This document shows positions 45,418 to 58,609 of a DNA stretch of 64,000 bases, piece by piece. Under the pieces are notes generated by a model. The model worked only from the letters and a program-made list of their open reading frames with translations, was not told the origin of the DNA and did no database searches. The DNA is taken from positions 11,084,501 to 11,148,500 of the forward strand of contig OZ024724.1 of NCBI GenBank assembly GCA_964016875.1, in the 5' to 3' direction. Position 1 is the stretch's first letter. Each line of letters opens with the position of its first letter. The translations under genes were made by a program, and so were the position numbers. The DNA comes from Fallopia convolvulus (Eukaryota > Streptophyta > Magnoliopsida > Caryophyllales > Polygonaceae).

Positions 45418-46521
45418 TAATTAATATACAAAGTCCTTAATTGACATTCATGTTCAACTGTGTATCCAATTTTCAAATACATCTCTTGTATCGGACACGT
45501 ATAATTGCACAAGATAATACCCAAACTTGTGGAGTCCAATTCCGGTTAAGAGATTAAAGTTCTTTCAAGCATTCAACAACCATATTTGAACGGTTAAATC
45601 TGGTTGTTAATTTATGAAAAAGTATGAAACTAGTCGGGCATTATAACGTGTAGAGAAGGCTCTATTGAGTGCCATGGCTCAAAAGTAATTAATCCCAAAT
45701 CCATCACCATTTTGCTTAATGTGGAGACCCGAAATTAATTACTTTCAAATCAACCACGATCTTGGATATGGCATAGAGACCCAAAAAGTAATTACATTCG
45801 AATCAACTATTTAGTGTGTTTGGATCCGTCCGGTTCATTTGTTGGACAATGGTGGTGTCCACGTCGGAATGAATCGCAATTCACTGGTGGGGACAAGCAA
45901 CGGTCTTCGGCCTTAGCGGCACCGTCACTGCTCGCCTTCGTTTCACCAAGCGACCCTGTTATCTTCAATGTAGACGACGACAATTTTCGCAACATCCGTC
46001 AGAGGCTTGGAACGATCATTGATGGAGGAGTTGGGGGGAGATCAGGGAGATGGAAGAAGCCGATGAAAAGGAAACTGATTTTTGGCTTTCTCTTTTGTAA
46101 CTTCCCTTTTTCCCTTGATTCTCTCTATAATGGATAATTCTTATCGTAAACACTTTCCTCTGTTTCTCTTGGGCAGGCTACGGTTGTTTTCTTTTGGTGG
46201 AGTTCAGAAACCACCGAACAGAAGAAGAAGAAAAAAAAGTCACTTAGCAATTCAAGCATTTACAGTGACGTTTGGGAGTTGGTTAATTAACCTCCCAAAA
46301 CATGCAACTACTCCCTTCTTGATCGGATGAATGTCATTTGTAAATTACAAACGTATTTAGCACATGTGTTATGTTATTACTCTTTTTCTTCTTTTTTTTG
46401 AAAAGGGAAAAAAAGGAAATAGAAATAAATTCATTGAGGCTTTATTAATCGGTTCATACTAAATTAATCAATTTCTTAACCCAAGGCTTCAAATCATTTG
46501 CCTATGGTTGGATTAATTATG
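45418..46521. other. No gene recognised
   Basis: The sequence continues the DNA left of 29701. A 107-residue ORF (45814-46137, plus) and an opposing 62-residue ORF (45807-45995) in a GC-richer patch may be a gene remnant, but I recognise neither. Confidence 0.45.
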
Positions 46522-47949
46522 GAGTCTTTTGTCGGAAACCACCCGTATAATAGGCCATATTAGAGATAACCACCCGGCAAATAACAAATTACCGTAAACC
46601 ATCTTTATACCCATCCCCGTTAACAATCAACCACCCGTTCTCACTTTTCCCTCTCAAAATCTGTTAAAAATTTGAAACTACAATTTTACCCCTCGAATTT
46701 ATAATATTTATACAGTTTCATTTCTTAAAAAGAGGGAAAAAAAATTGATAAACATCAACACAGAGGAACTCGAGAAGATTGCGGCAATAACAAATTGCGA
46801 ATTTGGAGGGGCATTCGAAGGGGCGGCGGCGGAACTCCAGATCTGGAATTCAAGCTACAACAAGTTGGGGGCTGGTGATGTCGTAGGTCTTCAATTCCAC
46901 ACATTGGTGATGGCGTTCTGTAAAATTACATCAATTTGAGCTTCAATTTAAAGATTCTAGGGTTCGTAATATCTGAAATTGAATGCGTTGCTGTTGAATT
47001 TGAGGCCTCAATTTGGGAAAGGTTAGGGTTTTTACCTTGTAGAGGACGACGTGCTCAGCGCTGAGACGGAGGTAATCAAGGATTAGGAAAGAGTTGCTGT
47101 TGATGGTGCTGATTCGACCGGCGCATGGGTTGAAGATGACGGCGCGGGCATGCCTGTCAACGTTTTGCCTAATTTGTTGCCTCCTCTTCCTCTTCTCCGC
47201 CCACCTCTTTCCCTCTCCGATTTGCGATCTTCATCTGAATCCTCTGGGGTTCGGAGCTTGAGATCTCGACCGACCAACCCTTCATCACTCTCCTCGGAGC
47301 GGCGGCGGTCGGGTCTCCACCTCCCTCTCTTGGTGTCTTTGGCGATGGCCTTGGCTCTCCTCCTCCTCCTCCTCTCTCTCTCTCTTGGTGTCTCTGGCGA
47401 TGGCCTTGGCTCCCCTCCTCCCTCTCCTAGTGCCTCTGGCAAAGGCCTTTCCCCCTGCTTTCTGGCATTGCCTCCTTCTTCAGCCACTCAAAAACCTCCA
47501 AAGCGCACCACGAATGCCTCCCTTCATGAGAAAAATACACCAGCACAAGTTGTAGCTCTTTGATCGAATTTGTACAATAAACTTCAATTTCTGGTTCCCA
47601 ATTAGCTCAATTGTGACCCTAGGGAAGGATTTAACAGTATGGGAAGAAACCCCTAACTCATTGAAGCGGTACGATTGATGATGGAGGCGTTGAGGGAGAG
47701 TGACAATGGGGTTTAGGGATTTTGCTTTGATTTTAAATTAAAATAAAATAAATTAATGATTTTAGTTTACTGTTGGAATTAAATAAAAATAAAAATATAG
47801 CATCTAACGACTTGTTAACGGAAGTTCCAGGGGCGGGTGGTTGATTGTTAACGGAGATGGGTATAAGGGTGGTTTACGGTAATTTGTTATTTGCCGGGTG
47901 GTTATCTCTAATATGACCTATTATACGGGTGTTTTCCGAAAAAATACTC
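46522..47949. mobile_element. Pack-MULE-like element with long TIRs
   Basis: Inverted ends of about 130 bp (GAGTCTTTTGTCGGAAACC... and ...TTTTCCGAAAAAATACTC) hold matching ACCACCCGTATAATAGG and GTTAACAATCAACCACCCG blocks. They are flanked by a 9-bp direct duplication TTAATTATG (46513-46521 and 47950-47958). This is Mutator-type. The GC-rich middle (46790-47560) is unlike its AT-rich surroundings and looks like captured gene DNA: on the minus strand VIFNPCAGRISTINSNSFL...AEHVVLYK ends at a GT donor (about 47037), and near 47500 a block LEVFEWLKKEAMPES resembles a PPR-like helix. No transposase is present. Confidence 0.85.
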
Positions 47950-47966
47950 TTAATTATGTGATCAAA

Positions 47967-48525
47967 GAAATTGTTAAAATTTCCGGTAAACAGAGACCCC
48001 TGAACTTTGAGCGTGTGCAGAAAATGAACGCGTATAATGTTCGAACTTAGGTGCTATATATGTTTAAAGGACAAAAGCACCATATTTTTCTTCCAAAGAA
48101 TGTGATCAAGGAAGAGCTCAACTCAATTGATGGTCCGAAGAGAGTAAGGATGTATAACATATTTCCTTTTAAATATGGTCATGTAAAGAGAAATCCTCTC
48201 AAAGAATTGACTTTGACCAAGGAATGTGACCAATGATATGGTAAAAAAGACCCCGGAAATTGTTAAAATTTTCGGTAAACAGAGACCCCCTGAACTTTGA
48301 GCGTGTGAAGAAAATGAACGCGTACAAAGTTCGAACTTAGGTGCTATATATGTTTAAAGGACAAAAGCACCATATTTTTCTTCCAACGAATGTGATCAAT
48401 GAAGAGCTCAACTCAATTGATGGTCCGAAGAGAGTAAGGATGTACAACATATTTCCTTTTAAATATGGTGATGTAAAGAGAAATCCTCTCAAAGAATTGA
48501 CTTTGACCAATGATATGGTATAAGT
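47967..48525. repeat. ~290-bp direct tandem duplication
   Basis: Copy 1 (from 47967) and copy 2 (from 48256) share GAAATTGTTAAAATTT.CGG, CATATTTTTCTTCCAA and TTTCCTTTTAAATATGG blocks with few mismatches. Short ORFs at 48051 and 48341 are copies of each other, but nothing shows that they are translated. Confidence 0.9.
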
Positions 48526-50786
48526 ATAATATTTCGAAGAATATTATTCGAAATATGATTTTGGATAATGGATTTTTGGCTTGTAGGCCGATTGCTTTTT
48601 TAGAGTTTTCTTGTGATGGACAAAAGCTTATTTTGTTGTCTATATGTCATAAGGTTTGTGTTTTTTGGCTACCTTGGAAAAACGACTTTCGGTCAAACCA
48701 AGAAACATGGTGTATATATATATTTTGGGGGGTGTTGAATGACCACACATATGAAGGAGCTAGGTCACTTAATTTTTCTTTGTCCCTGTATCAAGGACAT
48801 GACTGTTTAGGGATCTATGAACCTTTTTGATTTGAGACATAAGAAAATTTTATTAGTACAACGAGTGTAAATTTTTTTTTTGTCAAAGTTTAAGGTAATA
48901 CTGAAATGGTTCCATGGGAGGAAATTTGGTTGAAAAGACTTAGTTGGATCGGTCACTAAGTTTAGACATGATGACCCAACTCCTAAAATTTTGGCATATG
49001 CTAATTCATATTTATTTCACTTTTTTAGAACATCTTTCGTAGATGAATATTTATTCTTCTCTCTTTTAAATGCCTCGTATCAAAGGTTAACTCAATAGCG
49101 TAAATATTCGGACCATATCAACTCTCTATATATCCGATATTATAATCAAATGACTATAAGATAAGAGAATTTGACTTCTTCTCTTATTCCTTTTCGGAGA
49201 AGAAAAAGTCGTGTTGTTTATGTGGCTACATGATGCATGTTAATAGAGCAGATTGCCTATGTACCCCTGTGTGAGGGATCAAGGTGACCGTAGTTCTTAA
49301 TTAAACCATTATGGTATTTTTTAATGTTGCGCATCAGAGGAAAAAATCCAAACCCACCTTCTCGGAAGAGTTGTCTAGACGTAATCCAACTATCACGTGC
49401 ACAGTTTTTACCTATTTGTCTTATCACCAGACAATTTGAACCCACCTTCTTCTAGGAAGGGTTGCTCAACTCATTCTGACTATCATTTGAATACATTATA
49501 TTTGGTTTCATCTCAAACTATATTTTGAAGTTTGCGATTGAATTCGACATATATTGATTTGACTTTAAATTTCGTACGTACCGTTATCGGGATCAAGTCT
49601 TGACGTAGTTCCTAGAATTTTTTAAACTATCAAGCATTCTTGTAACGCTTGAATCATGACTAGTCAAATATTGGCAGCCTCCTCACTTGCATTAGAAGAT
49701 TAGCCATTGAAGACAAATCATAGAGTGAGCTCCATCTTTGATTTTTAAATGAGATGTGTTGCCTCTTATTGGCGGTACCCCCTTTCATCTATGGGGCATG
49801 TCTTCATTTTGAACCTCTCTTGTAAGATTCAATATTTTTGGGAATTTTTCCTAATCAAAGACCATATTACTATTTGAAGAACCATCTTATAGAACACAAT
49901 CTTATTTAGATAAAGGTTACCCAATAGGATTAGATGTACCCCTCTTTGGAATTTGTCATTCAATTATTTTTCTCCTTAGTCTTTGCACCTTTTCTAAAGG
50001 CCAACTCAACCTAGGAAGACTTAAACCTTGAGTAAATATTTGTCGATTTTTGTTCTCCAATCGTACATGTTTGTCACTCAAAGGTACTATCATTCTTGTA
50101 TCCATCATCCATATGTGGAAACAACTTTTTGACATTTGAAATTTTCTAGTCTCATATAACGGTGTTGCCTTGGTTTGGATATTTTCATTCCAAGGTCTAT
50201 CATTCAATTTAGATATTATTATCAATAACATACACTACACGAGGTTCCCGATCAAAGTGCGAGAAGAATATCCTCATTTTATAACCCTCGATCATGTTTT
50301 GGATGTTTTAAGAGACACTAGAAGTGGGGAACTACCTTCGCAACATCTACCATCGAAAGTAGTTTTTGACGAAGCTTTTGGTTTTGTTAAATTTTACCCC
50401 CTCAGTATACAGTCATACTATGGTGGATGACTAACAAGTCGATGGTGTAAAATAGGACTCTTGATAGTCCGCTTGCCCACTTCATTGGAATTCTCCAATC
50501 TTAGATGTGTTCTGACTTTGGCATAGATCAACTGTTCAAATATCCTTGGTATTTACTATCATCAATAGGCATCTCTTTCATTTTTTGTATGAAGAGAAAG
50601 CATTCCATAATATTATTTTTCTTTTCCACATTGTTTTAAACTTTGAAGTTGTTGGTTATAAAAGGGTTGCCATCTAATTCAATGAAAGTAGTCATTGACT
50701 ATCTTTCTATTTGGGGCTTCTTGCCATCATCAACTTCTCACCTCACCGACTTCAAGCCAGTTGAACTCATAAAATGGGACGGTTAA
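48526..50786. other. No gene; repeat remnants
   Basis: AT-rich. Units like GGGATCAAGGTGACCGTAGTTC (49267) and GGGATCAAGTC..GACGTAGTTCC (49590), with a TTTGCGATTGAATTCGAC block (49531), belong to the repeat family at 1960-2600. ORFs such as 50170-50430 are unrecognised. Confidence 0.5.
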
Positions 50787-51480
50787 GTGAACTCTCCCCA
50801 ACTAATAACAAGACCCAAACCTCATTGTTCAAAAGCTGACATACCTGCCCCAGTTAACCACTCAGCGACCACCATATTCTCAACCAATGACCATCTACCC
50901 CACTTTCGACCAATCAGAGAGCTTGATCTCGATCGTCCCACATCGAGCAAATGGAAAAAAACATGTTCCTCAAACCTCTATAAATAGAGGAGAACCTCGA
51001 AGGTAGCAAAAGGTCGAAAAACATCTTGAACTCAAGAACTATCTTGTTTGTTGAAGATCGACGTGTTGAATCATCATCAAAGACCGCGCTACAGTCAAGT
51101 GAAGGTCCATAAAAAGACTTCAAGTCGCCCAAAGAGACCTCGTCTCAAATCAAAGAGACCTCACTACATTACTTCGCAGACCACAATCCTCACAGAAGCA
51201 ATCAAGTGTCCAACCTCGCCAAAAGACATCGCGCTTAGGTTCACCACAAGCGCATGGCTCGTCGATTGTTTGTTAGTGATAGAATCTTGCAATAGCTAGG
51301 AGGCGTCGAATATTGTTAGAAAGAGACCTCGAATACTTTGAGAAGAGATCTAGGGCATAATTTCATTGTTTGTAGTCTCCCTGTTTGTAACCTCGTTCTA
51401 AAGATATAAATAAAAGAAAGTGTTTGCCTAGTCGAATAAAAGCAATCTCATTCTTATCTTTTAGCACTGGTTTATTTTTG
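50787..51480 (+). promoter_or_regulatory. LTR/promoter-like block
   Basis: A TATA box in CCTCTATAAATAGAGG (about 50976-50991), upstream CCACATCGAGC, and downstream a repetitive leader (AAAGAGACCTCG recurring) that ends in GATATAAATAAAAGAAAG as a poly(A)-signal-like stretch near 51405. It has the make-up of a retroelement LTR, but I see no partner copy or PBS. Confidence 0.4.
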
Positions 51481-51930
51481 GTTTCATCAACGAATGGTAT
51501 TATTGAGAATCTTATTTCATTAGTTACAATTTTAACTCTTAGAGTTGTTCCTCAATATCAAATGAGATTGCAACTAATGACGACATATTGTTTCTAAATC
51601 ATCTTGGAAGACAAGTGTAGTTCTCTTTCAAATGGATACGGGTGGAAACTCCTTCTCTTTGAAAAGGAATTATAGGTCCTTCTTAAATGGAGAACCATTG
51701 TTTCATGCACTAAACATCGTAACCATGATATGGAAGTGGTCAATAGATTACGTGACTTTAGGATCATGCTTGCACATGAAATTTCTCTAACCTTAGACCT
51801 ATTTGACAAGTCAAAAATAGGTTTGAGATCTATCTATTTGGGATATTGGACTTGTTGTCCTCAATGGGTCTCACTCTTCATTATGATTTTGAGGAGCCTG
51901 TGCAACTTGGGTCTCACTCTTCATTATGAT
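51481..51930. other. No gene; short duplication before the Gypsy pol
   Basis: No gag is recognisable. A 25-bp sequence starting GGGTCTCACTCTTC occurs at 51866 and 51909. Confidence 0.5.
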
Positions 51931-54900
51931 TTTCTATAGGACCATACAATGATGAGGTGGAGTGTGATGTGGTCTCCATGACCGCTTGTCATTTACTATT
52001 GGGACGCCCTTGGCAATTTGACAAGGGAGCGATCCATGATGGAACATCCAACGAATACCATTTTCAAATAGAGGGAAAGACGGTGACGTTTTACCCAATG
52101 ACGCCCTATGAAATTATGTTGGATCATGCAGCCAAGGAACAAAGGAAGAAGCATGCTCTTCGAGAGGAAAAGAGGGACAAGAAGCTAGCCATAGGCGGCC
52201 CCTCTACGCCCTTACTTTTGGCATAACCAAAGGAGATTGTTCACTCGTTCAAGGGAAGTGGCGTTTGCCTTTTACTTGTATTTCGAGTGTCTTATTTATC
52301 TTCCCAAGAATTAGTTGATCTTCCTCTTTCTATTACTACTCTTTTGCAGGACTTTGAGGAGCTTTTTCAAGAAGAAGTGCCATAGGGACTCCCACCGCTT
52401 AGGGGAATAGAGCATCAAATCGACTTCGTCCCTGGCGCCACTCTACCAAACAGTCCAACATACCGGGCCAATCCCAAGGAGACTAACGAGCTTCAAAGGC
52501 AAGTACAAGAGCGTCTAGACAAGGGATATGTGCGTGAGAGCCTCAACGCGTATGTCGTTCCCGTCATTCTTGTGCCTATGAAGGACGACACATGGAGGAT
52601 GTGCATTGATTGTCGGGCGATCAACAACATTACCATCAAGTCTCCCCACTCTATTCCGTGACTTGAGGACATGCTTGATGAGCTTCATGGGGCAAGTTTC
52701 TTCCCCAAAATTGATCATAAAAGCAGATATCATCAAATACGAATGAAGGAGAGAGATGAATGGAAGACGTCGTTCAAAACCAAGCAAGGCCTTTACGAGT
52801 GGTTGGTCATGCCCTTCAGATTGACCAATGCTCCTAGCAAATTCATGCGCTTGATGAACCACGTCCTTCGACCTTTTATTGGTAAGTTTGTGTTTGTGTA
52901 CTTTGATGAGATTTTAATTTACAGTGATGATTTACCTTCCCATGTCGAGCATCTTAGGCAAGTGCTTGATGCTTTGAAAAGAGAGTGCCTATCTGCTAAC
53001 TTCAAGAAGAGCCACTTTTGCTCGGATCACGTGGTATTTCTTTGTTTTGTTGTGAGTAGGAATGGACTACATATGGATGAAGAGAAGGTCAAGGCAATTC
53101 AAGAATGGCCAACACCGACTACCATGACATAAGTCCGAAACTTCCTTGGGTTAGCCGGTTTCTACTGTCGGTTTGTCTGAGATTTTAGCACCGTTGTTGG
53201 CACTTCCCGGTTTTATCAAGATGATTGAGATTGAATGTGATGCGTCGGGAATCGGGCTCAGAGGGGGTGCTTATGCTAGAAGGGAAGCCTATTGCCTATT
53301 ATAGTGAGAAGTTGGGAGGAGTCGATCTCAAGTACCCCACGTATGACAAAGAGCTACTTGCTCTTGTTTGAGTATTGCGAGCGTGGGAGAACTATCTCTT
53401 CCCTCGGAAATTTGTCATCCATTCCGACCACGAGGCGTTGAAGTACTTGAGAGGCAAAAGAAAAATGAACCGAAGGCATGCTAAATGGGTGGAATTCATC
53501 AAGTCCTTCCCCTATGTCATCACGCACAAGAAGGAAAAGGACAACGTCGTCGCCGACGCGTTATCACAAAGGTATACTATTTTATCTTTACTTGATGATC
53601 ACTTGCTTGTTTTACTTTTTTGAAGGAATTATATGCTCATGATGTTGAATTTGGTGACATATTTCATGCTTTTTTGAAGGGGGAGTCGGGATCAATTCTA
53701 TTTGCATGAGAGTTTTCTTTTTAAGGGAACACGTTTATGTGTGCCTAGTAGATAGGTTAGGCGTTTGCTAGTGCAAGAGGCCCATGGTGGCGGCGTCATG
53801 GGGCATTTTGGTGTCATGAAAACTTTGAATATGCTTAGGGAGCATTTTTATTGGCCTCACATGCTTATGTCGGTACAGAAATTTTGTGCTTCATGTGTCG
53901 TTTGTTTACGTGCAAAGTCTAAGGTGCACCCTCACGGTTTGTATACCCCTTTACCAATTCCATGTGCACCATGTGAGGACATTTTGATGGACTTGCTATT
54001 GGGATTACCTAGGACTAAGAGGGGTAGGGATTCCATTTTTGTGGTGGTCGACCAATTTTCTAAGATGACACATTTTGTTGCTTGCCACAAAACCGATGAT
54101 GCTTCCAATGTTGTTACCTTGTTCTTTGATAATATTGTTCAGTTGCATGGTGTCCCTAAATCTATTGTCTCTGACCGTGATGTCAAATGTTTAAGTTTCT
54201 TTAGGAAGATGCTTTGGTCCAAGTTGGGCACCAAGCTTTTATTTTCTACTACTTGCCACCCGCAAACAGATGGGCAAATTGAGGTCGTTAATCACACTCT
54301 TGGTGCCTTGTTGCATTCTATTTTTGAAAACAAACTTGATCTGGGGGGAAGAGTGTCTTCCTTTCATTGAATTGGCTTACAATTGGTCCGTTCATTCCGC
54401 TACAATGAATACACCTTTTGAGGTGGTGTATGGGCACAATCCCGTTAAGCCGCTTGATTTGGCGCCTTATTCTATTATGGACCGTGAGAGTCTTGAGGGA
54501 CGTAACCAAGATGAGAATATTAAGTAGGTTCATGAGGAAAATTGCCTTCAATTGAAGAGGAAAACATTGCAATACAAGCGCTAAGCTTACAAATGGCGCA
54601 AGGAGCTAATTCTTGAACCCGACGACCTTGTTTGGGTTCATTTGAGGAAGGAGCGATTGCCCACCCTTCAAGATTCTAAGCTTAAGCCACGAGGAGATGG
54701 TCGCTTCCAGGTTTTGGAGAACATCAACGACAATGCTTACAAGCTCGACCTTCCTCTGAATTATGGTGTCCATGAGGTATTCAATGTGTGCGATCTTGTT
54801 CCCTGTTTTTTCTAAGGATGATGTTGAGTTTGAGAAGGATCAAGGTTCGTGGACAAACCCTTTTAAAGGGGAGGATGATGATGAGAGTTCATCTACCGAG

Positions 54901-55330
54901 CCAACCTCCGAGACAGCGAGCGCGCACTTGTACACGTCAGCACAACCTTTAGGTGCACCCTTGCACACGGCGTTGACGCCTTCCCTTGGCGCGCCCTTGC
55001 AAGCGGCTGGTGGCGCGCCTTGGCCTATGCCGGTTTCGAACCTCGGAGTGCCTATGCTATTGATGGATGGTGCCACTTCTTCGGGCACTCTTGATGGCAC
55101 TTTGTCCCATGACTTGAGTGAGGATTCTAGCTCTAATGACAAGTCCAATTTGTATGAAAAAGGGGAGTCTTGACTTGCACAAGTAACCGAGGACGATGTT
55201 CGAGGCGCTAAGAAGACAAGTCAAGGTGCCACGCCCTATCTTGGGCTTATCACGCGAGCCCGAGCTAAAGCAATCCTTTGTCAAATCCAAGAGGAGCTTT
55301 TGGCTCATAAGTTTCCTAAGGTTTACTAGG
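51931..55330 (+). pseudogene. Ty3/Gypsy pol, 5'-truncated and broken
   Basis: In order: end of the retropepsin (DVVSMTACHLLLGRPWQFDK, 51960), RT (VPVILVPMKDDTWRMCIDCR, KIDHKSRYHQI, RLTNAPSKFMRLMN, VYFDEILIYS), RNase H (IECDASGIGL, FVIHSDHEALKYL, NVVADALSQRY), the integrase zinc domain (H/H/C/C with CASCVVC, 53765-53910), the integrase core (DILMDLLLGLP, SIVSDRDVKC, TDGQIEVVNHTLG) and a C-terminal part (PFEVVYGHNP, HEVFNVCDLVP, GLITRARAKAI) ending about 55330. It lacks gag, the protease active site and a segment between RT and RNase H (about 53180-53200). There are stops near 52660, 53132, 53370 and 54527. The catalytic YxDD is YFDE. No LTR pair was found. Confidence 0.9.
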
Positions 55331-56099
55331 ATGAAGGTTGGAGTCTCTTTTTGACTCTTGGTCCCACAAGTGACTCTTTTGCGGTTAAGGACAATTAGTT
55401 TGTTTTTGGAATTTATGGGGCATTTTTTTTGTAATTTCCTTGGAAGTGTTGACTGAATGAGTGAGGCATGGGAATTAGGGTATTAGTCTCGTTTTGGCCT
55501 CCTTTCATCGTCAGAATTAAATCATGATGTGCTTTGTTTTCTCCTTGTTTTCTAATTGAAGTTTCTTGCATTTTTCTTTGTTCAATATTGTTGAATACTT
55601 GTTGGTGAGTCATATCCAACTTCATCTTCAACTTTGTTTGCAACTCTAGGTGAGTCATATCCGAGGCTTGCATCCATATCCTTCACACAACCCTTTAACA
55701 AACTGAAATTCCATTCCGGATTCTCGGTGATTCCCGCAGCCTTTCTATAAAAAAGCCATAACTCTCGAACCACTCATCATATGGCTTCCACATTTTGAGT
55801 GACTCAAGAAGACTCAAGGACCTAACTCTAGACTTTGGAATCACCCAATTCTGACTCCGAACGAGAGAGATATATCCTTTTGACCCCAGAAAAAATTCAA
55901 TCATCAAGGTCCACCATCATCAAACCAAGAGAGGGTTTTTTGTTCCTTCTAATTACGATCACCTCGCACCACCAATCCATCCTTTGATCCGACCATCAAA
56001 TTGCTGAATGGAAAAAGAGTGTACCTTGACACACCGGAGTGTTAGGCCCATCACTACGACGCATCTCAAAGAGACGTTGATTCTGTCCCTAAAACATTG
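55331..56099. other. No gene recognised
   Basis: The 3' flank of the Gypsy pol. It holds two close copies of GGTGAGTCATATCC (55603 and 55649). No ORF is convincing. Confidence 0.45.
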
Positions 56100-58442
56100 T
56101 TGGTCCCTTCCCTTTGTTCTTTTTTGTGTCGTTGATTGCACCGAGTTGGTCAAGACGGACCTATTGGGTACCTAATTCCTTTGAGAAACCATGGTAGACT
56201 TGGATTGACAGCCCTTCTTATTCTGTGGGTAGTAGTTACGCATATTCCCTTCCTTCTCGTAGTTGAAGCACTAACTCTTGGGCTCTACACACCTCCGTTT
56301 GATGTGACCTTCTTTTCCATAAATATAGTAGGTCATTGGACCATTACCTTGGCCCGACACTTGAGAAGAGTTGGATGATGCTAGCCTATTTTTCTTTTCT
56401 TGGATCCATCAGTCACTTTGGACGAACCAGGCCTCTTGAACCCACCCCAATGCCATTGTGCGACCTCCCCTTACCATGGGTCTTACGGTCAAATTCAGCC
56501 AGAGTGTTTTCCATCATGACTGTCATGGTTTGGAATTCACGTTGCTATATCTAGGGCTTGATGGTAGGACTCATCCACATATGGAAGTGCTTGATCTTTT
56601 GAGCTTTAGGCAAGACCTCATGGCCTTCATATTGTAGCAAACTATTGAACTTGGTCGCCCTCTCCAAGACACTCATTTTGTGAACATTCAAGGACAACAA
56701 CTCTTATTGCTTCTCATCCATCATAGCCAGAGGTAAGAAATAGGACAATATATTTTCTTGAAACATATCCCAATCTAGCTCGAGATGCTTTTACATACCA
56801 AAAAACATCCACCACTCACTTGCTCCCCCATTCAGTTACAAGGATTAATCTGCACCTTCTCAAATGGAATTTAAACTATATTTTTGAGTAATTTCTCCAC
56901 GTGAGAGAACTAGTAGGCCATGACGACATGTTCCCCATTTCCATCGTAAGAGTTAGACCTCATTGTAGTGAACATCATCATCACACTTATAAAGCTTAGG
57001 TCGTTATCAAGATTACTCTGATCAACATCAATAGTAGCTACCGCATTTACAACAAACGGAAATGGTGCTCGTCCTCGCTAGGCGGTCCAGAATAGATCGA
57101 GCAAGGCCGCAGTAGTCATAACGTCAAAGTGTATTGCATTACTGCCTCCAACTTGCTCTCTAGCTGTATTGTTTTTTGAGTCGTGGTTTCTTCGCTCATT
57201 GTCCGCATTGATTCGATGATTTCCTTGGATGTTCACCATCTATAGTTTCCACAAATTTCATTCAAAGAGATAAGTAACATTTTCATGAGTAATGGACACT
57301 CATTTTGAAACAAAAATCATCATTATATTGAAATATTGCATGGTTGGCCCTATACTATAGAGTACAAGGAAAAGATGGTTACAACCCATTCTAAGAAACT
57401 AAATAACATTACAACTGAGCCAACCATTCTTATTAAATACAAAATGAAATGGTCAAGTTAACTACTTTAAGTGGACTACCTAGAGCTATGCACTTAACAA
57501 AAGTAGTATACAAGAGGGAATTTTGGGGGTTGACAAACTACAGCGTGACACAAGGACAACACATCTAGGAAATTCTTTCTCGAATCAACTCTCTTCACGG
57601 ACTTCCCCTTCATGGTTCAATAGCATGTTGGTCTGCTTGATGTGATGATGGGTCGTATCGACATACTTGCTTGGAGTAGCAAGCTAGGTCTGAAGTTTAA
57701 CGATTCTATCCTGATGGCGCATTTGGTCGTTCGCCCATGAGTCCTTCTACTAAAGTAGCAAGTCAACGTCCACACGGCAGGGTCGAGAAGATCTAGGGCC
57801 AACAATTGTAGTGGAGTTCCAAGGACACAGGTCCTCTTGGTTGCAGGATGATTCCTTACAAACCCTTTTAGAGATAGAATCCATTTCATGCCTAAAGAAG
57901 CCTAACTTAAATCCTGGTAGATCGAAGCGTTGGACACCCATTGATGATGCATGTCTTGGTAAATTCATATATGCCATTTCACACACATTCTGGTACGTGG
58001 CATCCAATTCCTCTTCAAGAGGAGATTGGTTGAGATTTTAAAAGATTGGATTGTCCTCAATCAGCCAAGGCTTGTTGAAATCTTGCGAAAATCCATGTGG
58101 ATACTCATGGTGGGCCAAAGGCGAGTAAACAAAGGTGGTTCCACGAGGTCGTACACCTCTTTCTCGGAGTTCGCCTCCTCGAAAACCTCCTCGAGATCTT
58201 ATTCCATAGGGTTCAAGGCACATGTTCATTTTGAGGAGGGTCATACTACATTCTGGGTCATTCTCATCACTCTCGTAAGGCCAATGTGGCCAGTTGGAAA
58301 AAGATGCCTCAATCTCCTCGGTCGCTATTTTGGCGTTCTCTCCTATGCGAGTCACGCTTTTGGTGATCATCATTTTCTCAAGTCGAAGACAATTAGGTAT
58401 TAGAATTTCTACAATACTATACTCAGGGCGAAGATTATGCAA
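56100..58442 (-). pseudogene. Decayed Gypsy gag
   Basis: From 58442 downwards the minus frame reads MHNLRPEYSIVEILIPNC, PESCMT-like and arginine-rich RSRGGFRGGELRERG segments, then MDATYQNVCEMAYMNLP in the same frame. Further down, RSNSYDGNGEHVVMAY, FSHVEKLLKNIV and a knuckle remnant YYIYGKEGHIKRRC near 56320 identify Gag, with the first two knuckle Cys replaced by Tyr. Many stops. A PBS and LTR lie just upstream, so it was the 5' end of a minus-strand Gypsy element whose pol is not seen downstream. Confidence 0.55.
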
Positions 58443-58597
58443 GTAATTTTTTTAAATCAAATCATGAGTCTTACAACATAAGCCTAGACAATTCCCATCA
58501 ACTAAATTCTTAGACAACACTAAGGAATTTGCAAAAAAATAAATGATCCTAAAAAAAAGAATCAAAAGAATTTTTTCAGTGAAAAACAAAATAATCG

Positions 58598-58609
58598 GCT
58601 CTAATACCA
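58598..58609 (-). other. Primer binding site, decayed
   Basis: Minus-strand TGGTATTAGAGC, one base different from the tRNA-iMet PBS, four bases from the LTR end at 58614. Confidence 0.6.

Noticed and set aside
45807..46137. Host gene in the GC-richer patch
   Set aside because: Opposing ORFs without recognisable domains or splice sites; kept only as an unassigned region.
47150..47563. 137-residue plus-strand ORF in the Pack-MULE
   Set aside because: Leu/Ser/Pro-rich antisense of a GC-rich region; the minus-strand exon-like block with a splice donor is the better reading.
48051..48523. Two 60-residue ORFs as a duplicated gene pair
   Set aside because: They are simply the two copies of the 290-bp repeat and show no family resemblance.
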